A stretch of 64,000 nucleotides of DNA from Deltaproteobacteria bacterium (lineage in GTDB: Bacteria; Myxococcota_A; UBA9160; UBA4427): NCBI GenBank assembly GCA_016713665.1, contig JADJOR010000002.1, forward strand, positions 620,001 to 684,000, read 5' to 3'. Below are positions 55,201 through 64,000 of the stretch, one piece after another. The position numbers were made by a program, and so were the translations under genes. The notes below the pieces were generated by a model. That model worked only from the letters and a program-made list of their open reading frames with translations. It searched no databases and was not told the DNA's origin. Every line of letters starts with the position of its first letter. Positions within the stretch are counted from its first letter, which is position 1.

Positions 55201-56749
55201 GACGCCGGGCGTCGGGTTGACGTCGCCGCCGCCGCACCACGACATCTACTCGATCGAGGACCTCTCGCAGCTGATCCACGACCTGAAGAACGCCAACCGC
55301 TTCGCGAACGTGAGCGTCAAGCTCGTCTCCGAGACGGGCGTCGGCACGATCGCCGCGGGCGTCTCGAAGGGCAAGGCGGATCTCGTCCTCATCTCGGGCC
55401 ACGACGGCGGGACGGGCGCTTCGGCGCTGACCTCGATCAAGAACGCCGGATGCCCCTGGGAGATCGGGCTCGCGGAGACGCAGCAGACGCTCGTCCAGAA
55501 CGATCTGCGCGGGCGCATCCGGGTCCAGGTCGACGGCGGCTTCAAGACCGGCCGCGACGTGGTGATCGGCGCGCTGCTCGGCGCCGACGAGTTCGGCTTC
55601 GCGACGGCCCCGCTCGTCGCGATGGGCTGCATCCTGATGCGCGTCTGCCACCTGAATACCTGCCCGGTCGGCATCGCGACGCAGGATCCGGAGCTGCGCG
55701 CGCGCTTCACCGGCCAGCCCGAGCACGTCACCCGGTTCCTCTTCTTCGTGGCCGAGCAGGCCCGCCAGCTGATGGCGAAGCTCGGCTACCGCACGATGGA
55801 GGAGATGACCGGCCAGGTCGATCGACTGACGACCCGCAAGTCGATCAACCACTGGAAGGCCTCGTCCCTCGACTTCTCGGACCTGCTCTACAAGCCGAAC
55901 CTCCCGCACGCGACGCGCCACGTCGCGAAGCAGGATCACGGCCTCGAGAAGGCGCTCGACATGAAGCTGCTCGAGCTCGCCGAGCCGGCGCTCGCGCGCG
56001 GTGAGAAGGTCCGGATCGAGCTGCCGATCGAGAACACGAATCGGACGGTCGGGACGATCCTGGGCTCCGAGGTTTCGCGGAAATACGGACTCGAGGGGCT
56101 GCCGGACGCAACGATCGAGATCGAGTTCAAGGGCTCGGCGGGGCAGAGCCTCGGCGCCTGGCTGCCGAAGGGCATCCAGATCCGCGTCGAAGGCGACGCC
56201 AACGACTACACGGGCAAGGGCCTCTCGGGCGGGCGCGTGATCGTTCGAGCCCCGGCGAACGTCGCGTACGAGCCGACGGAGAACATCATCGCGGGCAACG
56301 TCCTCCTGTACGGAGCGACGGGCGGTGAGGCCTTCTTCCACGGTGTCGTGGGCGAGCGCTTCTGTGTGCGGAACTCGGGCGCTCAGGCCGTCGTGGAAGG
56401 CGTCGGGGATCACGGCTGTGAGTACATGACCAAAGGCCGGGCGATCATCCTCGGACCCGTCGGTCAGAACTTCGCGGCGGGCATGAGCGGTGGGATCGCC
56501 TACGTCCTCGACATGGAGGGCGAGCTCGAGAGCAAGCTCAATCCGCTCGCGGAAGTCGATCTCGACCCGCTCGCCGAAGAAGACGTGGTCTACGTCCAGA
56601 ACATGCTCCGCAAGCATTTCGACTTCACGCGAAGTCGGCGTGCGGAGGACATCCTCCGGAAGTGGAATACCTTCGCACCGAAGTTCGTGAAGGTCTTCCC
56701 GAAGGAATACCGCGCGGCCTTGCAGCAGTTCGGTGAGACCGAATCCTGA
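52247..56749 (+). CDS. gltB: Glutamate synthase (NADPH) large subunit
   Basis: Transfers the glutamine amide nitrogen to 2-oxoglutarate. The 1500-aa protein has the normal GltB architecture: class II amidotransferase with nucleophile Cys in EHDACGIGFVADL, HQRYSTNTFPTWDLAQPFR and the loop HNGEINTIRGNQNWM; central domain; FMN-binding synthase domain (GEGGEDPKRW, ISGHDGGTGASALTSIKNAG); the 3Fe-4S cysteines in CHLNTCPVGIATQDPEL; and the GXGXG C-terminal helix (SGGRVIVRAP, NIIAGNVLLYGATGGEAFFH). The start is ATG 52247 (MMRYGLPTKQGLYDP), since a short propeptide before the Cys is expected; the upstream open frame has no family similarity. Confidence 0.95.
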   Translation: MMRYGLPTKQGLYDPALEHDACGIGFVADLKRPASHDIIEQATTVLCRLTHRGGAGADEATGDGAGILIQTPDKFMRKVADAAGFALPPRGSYASALLFLATDPAERQKQVEVIESVIAAEGQRLLGWREVPTNPDSIGRIARSGMPAFRQLFVASAPGIDQPAFERKLYVIRRQIENRIDRLGSSFHAASLSSKTFLYKGMFLAHQTPEFFPDLQDRDMETRLAVVHQRYSTNTFPTWDLAQPFRYLAHNGEINTIRGNQNWMNAREGTLRSALFGDDLKKVFPVMRQGTSDSARFDNALEFLHLAGRDLAHSMLLMIPEAWENDTLMEPDRRAFYEYHSYMMEPWDGPASMCFSNGDGVGAVLDRNGLRPSRYILTKQGLLVMGSEVGTLKIDPADVALKGRLEPGRIFYADLEEGRIVADAELKDRYIRRHPYRTWVETNRVTLDDLPQVEVTHRPNPELRLPLQQSFGYTLEDLRFLIAPMAAGGKEALGSMGDDSGLACLSDKPRLLFQYFKQNFAQVTNPAIDSIRERPVMTLDSTLGAEKNLLEETPEHARLLRLHRPVLRDEELEAIRQIDRPGFKAQTLSTLFKVKDGGAGLRSAIAELCRQASQALEAGANILILSDRGVSPELAPIPSLLATGAVHHHLIRENSRTRCGLIVETGEAREVAHFALLIGYGAGAVNPYLAFETVKDLVDEAAFVPSGLSHDKAMANYLKSIDQGLLKIFAKMGISTLQSYRGAQIFEAIGLHKEVIDLAFVGTHSRVSGIGLDVIAKEVAMRHGRGFADGSFEYPELDAGGLYQWRLRGEQHTFNPESVSKLQHAVRNESFKTFEEYAKAADDDAVRMRTLRGLFDFKFDRDPVPLEEVEPAEKIVRRFCTGAMSYGSISAEAHETLAIAMNRIGGRSNTGEGGEDPKRWTPDPNGDSRRSAIKQVASGRFGVTSAYLVNADELQIKIAQGAKPGEGGELPGHKVDRIIAKTRYSTPGVGLTSPPPHHDIYSIEDLSQLIHDLKNANRFANVSVKLVSETGVGTIAAGVSKGKADLVLISGHDGGTGASALTSIKNAGCPWEIGLAETQQTLVQNDLRGRIRVQVDGGFKTGRDVVIGALLGADEFGFATAPLVAMGCILMRVCHLNTCPVGIATQDPELRARFTGQPEHVTRFLFFVAEQARQLMAKLGYRTMEEMTGQVDRLTTRKSINHWKASSLDFSDLLYKPNLPHATRHVAKQDHGLEKALDMKLLELAEPALARGEKVRIELPIENTNRTVGTILGSEVSRKYGLEGLPDATIEIEFKGSAGQSLGAWLPKGIQIRVEGDANDYTGKGLSGGRVIVRAPANVAYEPTENIIAGNVLLYGATGGEAFFHGVVGERFCVRNSGAQAVVEGVGDHGCEYMTKGRAIILGPVGQNFAAGMSGGIAYVLDMEGELESKLNPLAEVDLDPLAEEDVVYVQNMLRKHFDFTRSRRAEDILRKWNTFAPKFVKVFPKEYRAALQQFGETES

Positions 56750-56817
56750 ACATTGAATCGACATGCGACCGGGGAGCGAGTTCGCTTCCCGCGTCGTCGC
56801 TCTGAGGCAGATCATCG

Positions 56818-58290
56818 ATGGCGAAGCCGACCGGATTTCTCGAGACCAAGCGCACGGGTGCGACCTACCGACCGACCGAGGAGCGCCTCCGCGACTTCAA
56901 GCAGGTGATGAACGAAGTGCCGGAGGACGTCCTCACGGCGCAGGCGTCGCGCTGCATGGACTGCGGCATTCCGTTCTGCTCGAACCCGAACAGTGGTCGC
57001 GGTGGCTGCCCGCTCGGCAACGTGATCCCGGATTGGAACGACCTCGTCTACCGCGGCAAGTGGGAAGAGGCGATCGAGCGGCTCCATTCGACCAACACCT
57101 TCCCGGAGTTCACGGGCTCGATCTGTCCCGCTCCGTGCGAGGCGGCCTGTGTGCTCGGGATCAACGACGACCCCGTCACGATCAAGAACGTCGAGTTCAA
57201 GATCGTGAGCCACGCCTGGCAGAACGGATTCATCAAGCCGGTGATCGCGGCCCGGCGGACGGGGAAGTCGGTGGCCGTCGTTGGCTCGGGTCCGTCCGGT
57301 CTGGCGGCCGCCCAGCAGCTCGCCCGGGCCGGTCATGCCGTCACGGTCTTCGAGAAGAACGACCGGATCGGCGGGCTGCTGCGCTACGGGATCCCCGAGT
57401 TCAAGATGGAGAAGTGGATCATCGATCGCCGCCTCGATCAGATGCGGGAGGAGGGCGTTGCCTTCCAGGCCGGTGTCCATGTGGGTCACGATCTGACGCC
57501 CTCGGATCTCCGGAAGAATTTCGACGCGGTCCTGCTCTGCATGGGGGCCGAGCTGCCCCGTGATCTCCCGGTCGAGGGACGAGACCTCAAGGGCATCCAC
57601 TTCGCGATGGAGTTCCTGCCCCAGGCCACGAAGCGGGTCCATGGCGACAAGCTCCCGCCCGAGCTCGACATCCTGGCGACGGGCAAGGACGTGATCGTGC
57701 TCGGCGGTGGCGATACCGGATCCGATTGTGTGGGGACGAGCCTTCGCCAGGGAGCGAAGTCGGTCACGTCGATCGAGCTCCTGGACGAGCCGCCGAAGGG
57801 CAAGAATCCGGCGACGCCCTGGCCGATGTGGCCGATGATCGCGCGGGGCTCGAGCTCCCACGACGAGGGCGGGAAGCGCCATTTCGCAATGACGACGAAG
57901 CGTTTCACGGGCTCGAATGGCCGGGTCGAAAAGCTGCACGGCGTACGCGTCCAGTTCGATGGGCCGAAGATGAGCGAGGTTCCGGGAAGCGAGTTCGAGA
58001 TGAAGGCGGACCTCGTCCTGCTGGCGCTGGGTTTCCTCAGCCCCAATCGAGCGGGATTGCTCGAGCAGATGGGGCTCAAGCTGGATCCGCGCGGGAACAT
58101 CGAGGCGGGCGTCTCCGAGTTCCGCACCTCGGAGCCGGGGGTTTTCGCCGCCGGTGATTGTCGTCGCGGCCAGAGCCTCGTGGTCTGGGCCCAGTGGGAA
58201 GGGCGGGAAGCGGCTCGCGCCGTCGACCGGTTCCTGATGGGCGAGACCCGTCTCCAGACGCGCAATACGGCGGGCAATCAGCCGGGCTGA
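56818..58290 (+). CDS. gltD: Glutamate synthase small subunit
   Basis: Passes electrons from NADPH through FAD and Fe-S clusters to GltB. The 490-aa protein has the N-terminal cluster cysteines (SRCMDCGIPFC, CPAPCEAAC), FAD motif VAVVGSGPSGLAAAQQLARA, NADPH motif VIVLGGGDTGSDCVGT and the C-terminal FAD contact GVFAAGDCRRGQSLVV. ATG at 56818 with GAGG at 56804-56807, 68 nt after gltB, in the same operon. Confidence 0.95.
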   Translation: MAKPTGFLETKRTGATYRPTEERLRDFKQVMNEVPEDVLTAQASRCMDCGIPFCSNPNSGRGGCPLGNVIPDWNDLVYRGKWEEAIERLHSTNTFPEFTGSICPAPCEAACVLGINDDPVTIKNVEFKIVSHAWQNGFIKPVIAARRTGKSVAVVGSGPSGLAAAQQLARAGHAVTVFEKNDRIGGLLRYGIPEFKMEKWIIDRRLDQMREEGVAFQAGVHVGHDLTPSDLRKNFDAVLLCMGAELPRDLPVEGRDLKGIHFAMEFLPQATKRVHGDKLPPELDILATGKDVIVLGGGDTGSDCVGTSLRQGAKSVTSIELLDEPPKGKNPATPWPMWPMIARGSSSHDEGGKRHFAMTTKRFTGSNGRVEKLHGVRVQFDGPKMSEVPGSEFEMKADLVLLALGFLSPNRAGLLEQMGLKLDPRGNIEAGVSEFRTSEPGVFAAGDCRRGQSLVVWAQWEGREAARAVDRFLMGETRLQTRNTAGNQPG

Positions 58291-58296
58291 GCCGGA

Positions 58297-58310
58297 GCGC
58301 CTTCGGGCGC
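58297..58310 (+). terminator. Possible terminator hairpin after gltD
   Basis: GCGCC-TTCG-GGCGC, a five-bp stem with a stable UUCG tetraloop, begins 7 nt after the gltD stop. The following bases are not a clear T-run, so termination efficiency is uncertain. Confidence 0.4.
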
Positions 58311-58486
58311 AGAGCGTTTCGTCGTGAGGGGCCATGCTCGATGGGGAGCCCATCGACGGAATCGAGTCGCCCCCGGCACGCATGGGGCTGGTCCCGGCCG
58401 GTGTCTTCCGTCACGTGAGCCGCGATTTCCGGTTGCGTGAAATCGCGTGACCCGTCCATTCCGGATCGTGTAGTCTTGGCTGCAAG

Positions 58487-58777
58487 ATGAACGCGACTCG
58501 AAGTGAACGCGCCGGCGAGGGGGAAGGCCGGTACGATTTCGATCGTTTGGAGCGCAGCATCGATTTCTTGATCGACGAACACCGAAGGTTGTCGGCCGAA
58601 CGAGAGGCGTTGTTAGGCGAGCTGCTGGACCGCGAACACAGGATCGCGGTGCTCGAGTCCCGCCTCGATGCGGAGCGGACCACGCGGATCTCCGCGGTGG
58701 AGCGGGTGAACAAGGTCCTTTCGCGTCTCGATCAGCTCCAGGCGAGCATTTCGGCGGGCGCGGAGGCTGCGCGATGA
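58487..58777 (+). CDS. Small coiled-coil protein, ZapB-like cell division factor
   Basis: A 96-aa protein that is almost entirely predicted coiled coil (residues about 14-90: FDRLERSIDFLIDEHRRLSA, ALLGELLDREHRIAVLESRL). Its size and position directly before zapA, with the stop overlapping the zapA ATG by 4 nt, suggest a ZapB-type partner that links ZapA to the nucleoid or division ring. Short coiled coils have little diagnostic sequence, so this rests mainly on context. A GTGACC-N18-TAGTCT promoter-like pair (58447-58476) would put the transcript start only a few bases before the ATG. Confidence 0.6.
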   Translation: MNATRSERAGEGEGRYDFDRLERSIDFLIDEHRRLSAEREALLGELLDREHRIAVLESRLDAERTTRISAVERVNKVLSRLDQLQASISAGAEAAR

Positions 58778-59274
58778 GCAGCGGAAGCGGTCGACGATCC
58801 GTCGCGGTGTGGATCGCCGGCCACGAATACAAGATTCGAAGCGATGGCGACGACGACGCGCTGGTCCGGATCGCCGGCTACGTGGATCGAGCGATGCAGC
58901 GCGTGCGTGAGCGCACCGGGACGGTCGACTCGCTCGACGTGGCCGTGCTCACCTGTCTCAACCTCGCGCGCGAGATCCTGGCCTTGCACGAACGGCCGAG
59001 GGCGGACGTTGGCGAAGAGAAGCTGAAGCGGCTGATCGAACGCGTGGAGTCCGTGGTCGGAGGCGGGCTCGTGCGCATCGCGCCGGACATCTCCTCGGAG
59101 ACGGCCGCGACGCCGCCATCCGAAGTCGAGGCGAGGCCGCGGACGCTCGACCTGCCTGCCGTCGAAGATCTTCGCGAACGAATTGCCGCCGGTGGCTCGA
59201 ACGACGCGCTCGATGCGAGCCAACCCGCGCCCCGCGCCCGTGCGGCGGCGGGCGGCCGCGAGCGTGTCGGCTAG
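58774..59274 (+). CDS. zapA: Cell division protein ZapA
   Basis: Binds and bundles FtsZ at midcell. The core (SVAVWIAGHEYKIRSDGDDD, VRIAGYVDRAMQRVRERTGT, SLDVAVLTCLNLAREILALH) is a typical ZapA domain of about 90 residues. A poorly conserved tail of about 70 residues, rich in Ala, Arg and Pro, extends it to 166 aa. ATG at 58774 overlaps the upstream coiled-coil gene. Confidence 0.88.
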   Translation: MSSGSGRRSVAVWIAGHEYKIRSDGDDDALVRIAGYVDRAMQRVRERTGTVDSLDVAVLTCLNLAREILALHERPRADVGEEKLKRLIERVESVVGGGLVRIAPDISSETAATPPSEVEARPRTLDLPAVEDLRERIAAGGSNDALDASQPAPRARAAAGGRERVG

Positions 59275-59307
59275 AACCGACCCTCCGCCGGCCGAGCATC
59301 CGGTCCC

Positions 59308-59925
59308 ATGTCGACGTCGAATCCGCAGAGCGAGAAGAGGCGGCTACGCCTCGAAATGCGAGCTCGACTCGCAGCCGAGACACCGCAGAGCGCTCTCGAC
59401 GCCGGTCGCGCCGTTTCTGCCCGAATTGCAGATCTGGTGGCCTGGCGGAAGGCAGCGCGCGTTGGCCTCTTCATGTCGCGCATCGACGAGATCGACACGG
59501 CTCCGTTGGCAGGTCGCATCCGCGATGCCGGCAAGGGCCTGTTGCTTCCCAGGATGACCGAAGATCGAATGCTCGAATTCGTCGTCGTCGATACGCTCGA
59601 AATGCTCGCTCCCGGTCCGTACGGAATCCTCGAGCCGCCCCGCCTGTGGCCCGCCACGACCGCCGAGGAAGACGACCTGCTCTGTGTCCCAGGACTGGCC
59701 TTCGATCGCAGTGGGGGCCGCCTGGGGCGGGGTGGCGGCTACTATGACCGTACGTTCGCCGCCGCTGCGGACCGTCGGCGTCGACCTCGACTGTTCGGAA
59801 TCGGCTTCTCGTTCCAGTTGGTCGCGAACGTGCCGATGACCGAGCGTGATCTGCTCCTCGACGGCGTGATCACGGACCGGGAGGCGGTCGAAACGCGCAC
59901 CGGGATCGGCAGGCGGACAACATGA
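59308..59925 (+). CDS. fau: 5-formyltetrahydrofolate cyclo-ligase
   Basis: Converts 5-formyl-THF to 5,10-methenyl-THF with ATP (205 aa). The N-terminal KRRLRLEMRARLA and the C-terminal DDLLCVPGLAFDRSGGRLGR then GGGYYDRTFA form the conserved signature of the family. It lies 33 nt after zapA, the usual neighbour; the 6S RNA often found between them cannot fit. Its stop overlaps the tyrS ATG by 4 nt. Confidence 0.92.
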   Translation: MSTSNPQSEKRRLRLEMRARLAAETPQSALDAGRAVSARIADLVAWRKAARVGLFMSRIDEIDTAPLAGRIRDAGKGLLLPRMTEDRMLEFVVVDTLEMLAPGPYGILEPPRLWPATTAEEDDLLCVPGLAFDRSGGRLGRGGGYYDRTFAAAADRRRRPRLFGIGFSFQLVANVPMTERDLLLDGVITDREAVETRTGIGRRTT

Positions 59926-61172
59926 GCCGAGACACGAGGGTTGAAATGGGGGACGCACGGATTCAGGTCGAGGTCGAGCGCCAGCTCGCCGTGATGCGGG
60001 AGGGGGCGGTCGATTTCTACGGCGAATCCGAGCTCGCCCGCCGACTTTTCACGCGAATCAAGGAGGGTCGGCCCCTTCGCGTGAAGCTCGGTGCGGACCC
60101 GTCGTCGCCCGATCTCCATCTCGGTCACAGCGTCGTGCTCATGAAGCTGCGTCGCTTTCTCGAGCTCGGACACACCCCGATCTTCCTGATCGGCGACTTC
60201 ACGGCTCGCATCGGTGATCCGAGCGGACGAAACAAGGCGCGCCCGGCGCTCACGGCCGAGCAGGTGGCGCAGAATGCACGCACCTACGTCGACCAGGTCG
60301 CTCGGTTGATCGACGTGTCGAAGATCGAGCTGCGATTCAACGGTGAGTGGATGGATGCGATGAAGTCGACCGACTTCGTTCGACTCTGCTCCCAGGGGAC
60401 GGTCGCGAGAATGCTCGAGCGCGAGGATTTCGCCAAGCGACACGCCGGCGAGGTCCCGATCTTCGTCCACGAGTTCCTGTACCCGTTCGTTCAGGCGTAC
60501 GACTCGGTCGTTCTCGAAGCCGACGTCGAGCTCGGCGGGACCGATCAAACCTTCAACCTCCTGATGGGGCGCGAAATCCAGAAGGCCTACGGTCAGGAGC
60601 CGCAGGCGGTCATCACCCATCCGCTCCTCGTCGGCCTCGATGGCAAGGACAAGATGAGCAAGAGCCTCGGAAATAGCATCGGCCTGCTCGATGACCCGGC
60701 CAACATGTACGGGAAGGTCATGAGCCTTCCGGACGCAGCGATGGCGACCTGGACGCGCCTGCTCTCGAGCGGGCAATGGGGGGAGCTGGTCGATGCCATG
60801 GAACGATTTGCACGAGGCGACGGCGAGCCCATGGTTCTCAAGCACGATCTCGCGTACTGCGTCGTCGAGCGCCTTCACGGGTCGACTAACGCTGATGAGG
60901 CGCGAGATCATTTTCGACGGGTCGTTCAGCGCAAAGAACAGCCGAAGGAGATTCCGCTCGTCGAGTTGGCGAGTGGCGAGAAGAGGCTCCTCGAGGTGTT
61001 AGTCGATGCGGGCCTCGCGCCGAGTCGGGCGGAGGCTCGGCGGCTGGTCGAGCAGGGCGCCGTCACGCTGGATGGCGCGCGGGCCATGGATGGGGGTATG
61101 ATGATCGTCCTCGGGGAGCACGTGCTCCAGGTCGGCAAGCGCCGGTTCGCGAGGGTCCGGATCTCGGGTTGA
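59922..61172 (+). CDS. tyrS: Tyrosyl-tRNA synthetase
   Basis: Class I aminoacyl-tRNA synthetase (416 aa). The HIGH-type motif is DLHLGHSVVLMKL, the KMSKS motif is GKDKMSKSLGNSIGLL, ELGGTDQTFNLLMGREIQ contributes to tyrosine/adenylate binding, and a C-terminal S4 RNA-binding domain (ARRLVEQGAVTLDG) is present. The sequence pattern fits the TyrZ-like group (the HLGHS and FNLLMGR forms). It is the last protein gene before the rRNA operon. Confidence 0.94.
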   Translation: MSRDTRVEMGDARIQVEVERQLAVMREGAVDFYGESELARRLFTRIKEGRPLRVKLGADPSSPDLHLGHSVVLMKLRRFLELGHTPIFLIGDFTARIGDPSGRNKARPALTAEQVAQNARTYVDQVARLIDVSKIELRFNGEWMDAMKSTDFVRLCSQGTVARMLEREDFAKRHAGEVPIFVHEFLYPFVQAYDSVVLEADVELGGTDQTFNLLMGREIQKAYGQEPQAVITHPLLVGLDGKDKMSKSLGNSIGLLDDPANMYGKVMSLPDAAMATWTRLLSSGQWGELVDAMERFARGDGEPMVLKHDLAYCVVERLHGSTNADEARDHFRRVVQRKEQPKEIPLVELASGEKRLLEVLVDAGLAPSRAEARRLVEQGAVTLDGARAMDGGMMIVLGEHVLQVGKRRFARVRISG

Positions 61173-61203
61173 TCCGGGCACGAAAATACCCCGAGGGATG
61201 TGC

Positions 61204-61262
61204 AAAAAAAGAAAAAAGCGTGCGAAACAGGGCTTGACCCGACTTGCACGCTCCCTTAGGAT
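61204..61262 (+). promoter_or_regulatory. rRNA operon promoter with upstream A-tract
   Basis: TTGACC (61234-61239), 17 nt, TAGGAT (61257-61262) form a strong promoter about 290 nt before the 16S gene. An A-rich tract (61204-61217) lies 16 nt upstream of the -35 and may act as an UP-like element. The gap 61173-61549 otherwise holds the untranslated rRNA leader. Confidence 0.7.
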
Positions 61263-61370
61263 CCGGCTCCCGCAGCGGGGATCACTCGCGCGGTCGGATT
61301 CCTGGCCAAGTCCATCAAGTACGGCGCAGGTTTGTCTGAGGGAGTTCTCTACAAGCTCCCAGGGCCTCGG

Positions 61371-61386
61371 TCGCTCTTTGAAAACT
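61371..61386 (+). promoter_or_regulatory. boxA-like antitermination site of the rRNA leader
   Basis: TCGCTCTTTGAAAACT resembles the boxA core (GCTCTTTAACA) to which NusB/NusE bind for rRNA antitermination. It overlaps the start of the 16S processing stem. A second copy precedes the 23S gene. Confidence 0.6.
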
Positions 61387-61399
61387 GAATAGCGTGTGG
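61381..61399 (+). other. 5' arm of the 16S rRNA processing stem
   Basis: AAAACTGAATAGCGTGTGG is a perfect reverse complement of 63301-63319 on the other side of the 16S gene. Pairing would form the long stem that RNase III cleaves in primary rRNA transcripts. Confidence 0.75.
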
Positions 61400-61549
61400 T
61401 CCGTCGAGTCGGGGATGCTCGGCAAGGCGGATCGAGACAACAAATTACATGTCCCCTGACAGCGTCTCGGGCTTGCGGGAAACCGCTTCGCTCGGGTGCT
61501 GTCTGCGATTATGACGGTCGAGGTTCGCCTCGTGCCGTCTGCCAAATTT

Positions 61550-63107
<1,558 letters not shown>

Positions 63108-63300
63108 GGGAGCTCAGGTCCTCGTGACCGCTTTTGGTCGCGAGTTCGCCGAAAGGTGGATTCGCAGAACATCAAGAGTATGAGCAACTGGAAGTCACAT
63201 CGATCGCGGCGTTCCTCGAGAATGCCAAGATGGCTTGAATCCCGGGTTCTCCCGGTCACTCGTTCAATCGGGGAGCTTTCTGATCGATGCTCGTTCCGCG

Positions 63301-63319
63301 CCACACGCTATTCAGTTTT
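63301..63319 (+). other. 3' arm of the 16S rRNA processing stem
   Basis: CCACACGCTATTCAGTTTT pairs perfectly with 61381-61399. It lies about 200 nt after the 16S 3' end and before tRNA-Ile, the expected place for the distal arm. Confidence 0.75.
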
Positions 63320-63383
63320 TGGAGACCGGAGTGTCGAGGGCTGCTGCGCCTTCCGTGGTGAACCAGAACTCTCGCGAGTTTCA

Positions 63384-63460
63384 GGGCCTGTAGCTCAGGT
63401 GGTTAGAGCGTCCGCCTGATAAGCGGGAGGTCGGTGGTTCGAGTCCACCCAGGCCCACCA
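63384..63460 (+). tRNA. tRNA-Ile (GAT)
   Basis: A 77-nt cloverleaf including an encoded CCA: acceptor GGGCCTG pairs with CAGGCCC, the D-loop is AGCTCAGGTGGTTAGAGC, the anticodon GAT is at 63418-63420, and the T-arm contains GGTTCGAGTCC. Standard spacer tRNA of rRNA operons. Confidence 0.96.
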
Positions 63461-63583
63461 GCTCGCCGCCCGCCGAAGCAGGAATGCGGGGGCGGCCAAT
63501 CGACAACGAGGAACTGGTCTGATCGAACTGACCTCGCTTCGAGGTTCTCCTGGACAGGGCGCCGGCGGCGCCCAACCCCGAAT

Positions 63584-63656
63584 GGGGCTGTAGCTCAGCT
63601 GGGAGAGCGCGGGCTTTGCAAGCCTGAGGTCGTCGGTTCGATCCCGTCCAGCTCCA
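63584..63656 (+). tRNA. tRNA-Ala (TGC)
   Basis: A 73-nt cloverleaf: acceptor GGGGCTG with CAGCTCC (one G-U pair), D-loop AGCTCAGCTGGGAGAGC, anticodon TGC at 63617-63619, T-arm GGTTCGATCCC. The CCA is not encoded here (the sequence continues CCG), unlike in the neighbouring tRNA-Ile. Confidence 0.95.
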
Positions 63657-63737
63657 CCGGGTCCAGGTAGAGATAATCGACCATGAACGACGAAAGTCGT
63701 CAGGGTCGATCGACACGAATGGCACCCATCGGGTGTG

Positions 63738-63756
63738 CCCGCCCATTACAGGCGGG
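63738..63756 (+). other. Hairpin in the 16S-23S spacer
   Basis: CCCGCC-CATTACA-GGCGGG, a six-bp stem just after a second imperfect hairpin (GGCACCC ATC GGGTGTGCC, 63721-63739). Likely processing or transcript structure of the spacer. Confidence 0.45.
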
Positions 63757-63777
63757 AACAGATCTTCGGATCCCATC

Positions 63778-63794
63778 GATCTTTGATAACTGAA
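63778..63794 (+). promoter_or_regulatory. boxA-like site before 23S rRNA
   Basis: GATCTTTGATAACTGAA resembles the leader boxA region and lies about 130 nt before the 23S gene, where a second boxA is usual. Confidence 0.5.
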
Positions 63795-63920
63795 TATCTT
63801 TCCGAGCTGAGAGCGTCTTGCTTGCAAGACAAGAGTCGGCGAAGTCGTGAGACTTCAAAGGTTCTCGCAACGGCCGCAAGCCTGAGCGATTACCAGGCCG
63901 ACACTGCCCGACTGATTTAT

Positions 63921-64000
63921 GGTCAAGCTACAAAGGGCAGACGGTGGATGCCCTGGCGGTAGGAGGCGATGAAGGACGCGGTTAGCTGCGAAAAGCGTCG
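63921..64000 (+). rRNA. rrl: 23S ribosomal RNA (5' end, truncated by the window)
   Basis: GGTCAAGCTACAAAGGGCAG followed by ACGGTGGATGCCCTGGC and GGCGATGAAGGACGCG match the universal 5' start of 23S rRNA. Only the first 80 nt are in the window. Confidence 0.95.

Noticed and set aside
59275..59307. 6S RNA between zapA and fau
   Set aside because: Only 33 nt separate the genes, far too little for a 6S RNA of about 180 nt.
61163..61195. Intrinsic terminator after tyrS (CTCGGG...CCCGAG)
   Set aside because: The loop is 21 nt and an A-tract, not a T-run, follows. It may still reduce read-through, but it is not a convincing terminator.

Overview
This is a G+C-rich (roughly two thirds or more, by eye) chromosomal window from a Gram-negative bacterium. 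It carries outer-membrane biogenesis genes (bamA, ompH/skp, lolC-lolD), a nearly complete lipid A/Kdo/heptose set and an rRNA operon. The 16S sequence and gene order (yicC-DUF370-gmk-spoT; zapB-like/zapA/fau) fit a deltaproteobacteria-grade lineage (Myxococcota/Desulfobacterota type). Rank below that cannot be fixed by reading. TTG and GTG starts and 4-nt stop/start overlaps are very common, so most gene blocks look like translationally coupled operons.

Layout. 1-26.9 kb is an envelope block, almost all on the plus strand. It runs 3' prfB, a fused LolC-type permease, lolD, bamA, ompH, lpxA, lpxI, a Gfo/Idh oxidoreductase, lpxB, waaA, lpxK, then a divergent minus-strand pair (Kdo-kinase-like, LptF/G). 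It continues with two GT9 heptosyltransferases, a GT2, rfaE1, yicC, DUF370/remA, gmk, spoT and two more glycosyltransferases. 26.8-31.3 kb on the minus strand holds an MsbA-type flippase, an unassigned FAD oxidoreductase and purM. 31.4-38.3 kb is a plus-strand cluster: TIGR04283-like GT2, two ABC half-transporters with complementary degenerate ATP sites, a sulfotransferase and an aldehyde dehydrogenase. 38.3-44.2 kb is the accessory region: an 8-bp tandem repeat, a secreted RHS/YD-repeat protein with broken reading frame, a C-terminal toxin-like tip, a candidate lipoprotein immunity gene of clearly lower G+C, and a gene-free stretch with a perfect inverted repeat and an IS-end-like sequence. 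44.2-51.8 kb: smc, ftsY, glpK and a glycerophosphodiesterase. 51.8-58.3 kb: gltB-gltD behind a long leader. 58.5-61.2 kb: a zapB-like gene, zapA, fau, tyrS. 61.2-64 kb: rRNA operon (promoter, boxA, 16S, tRNA-Ile, tRNA-Ala, start of 23S), with a 19-bp processing stem around the 16S.

Together the genes make, flip, glycosylate and export LPS and assemble outer-membrane proteins, with growth-control genes (gmk, spoT) inside the same transcription block. The best candidate for something new is the RHS toxin-tip/lipoprotein pair downstream of a slippage-prone repeat. The sulfotransferase-ABC-glycosyltransferase cluster comes next. A caution: single-base frame disruptions also occur in the normally essential genes prfB and ftsY. 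Some reading-frame breaks may therefore be consensus errors rather than biology.
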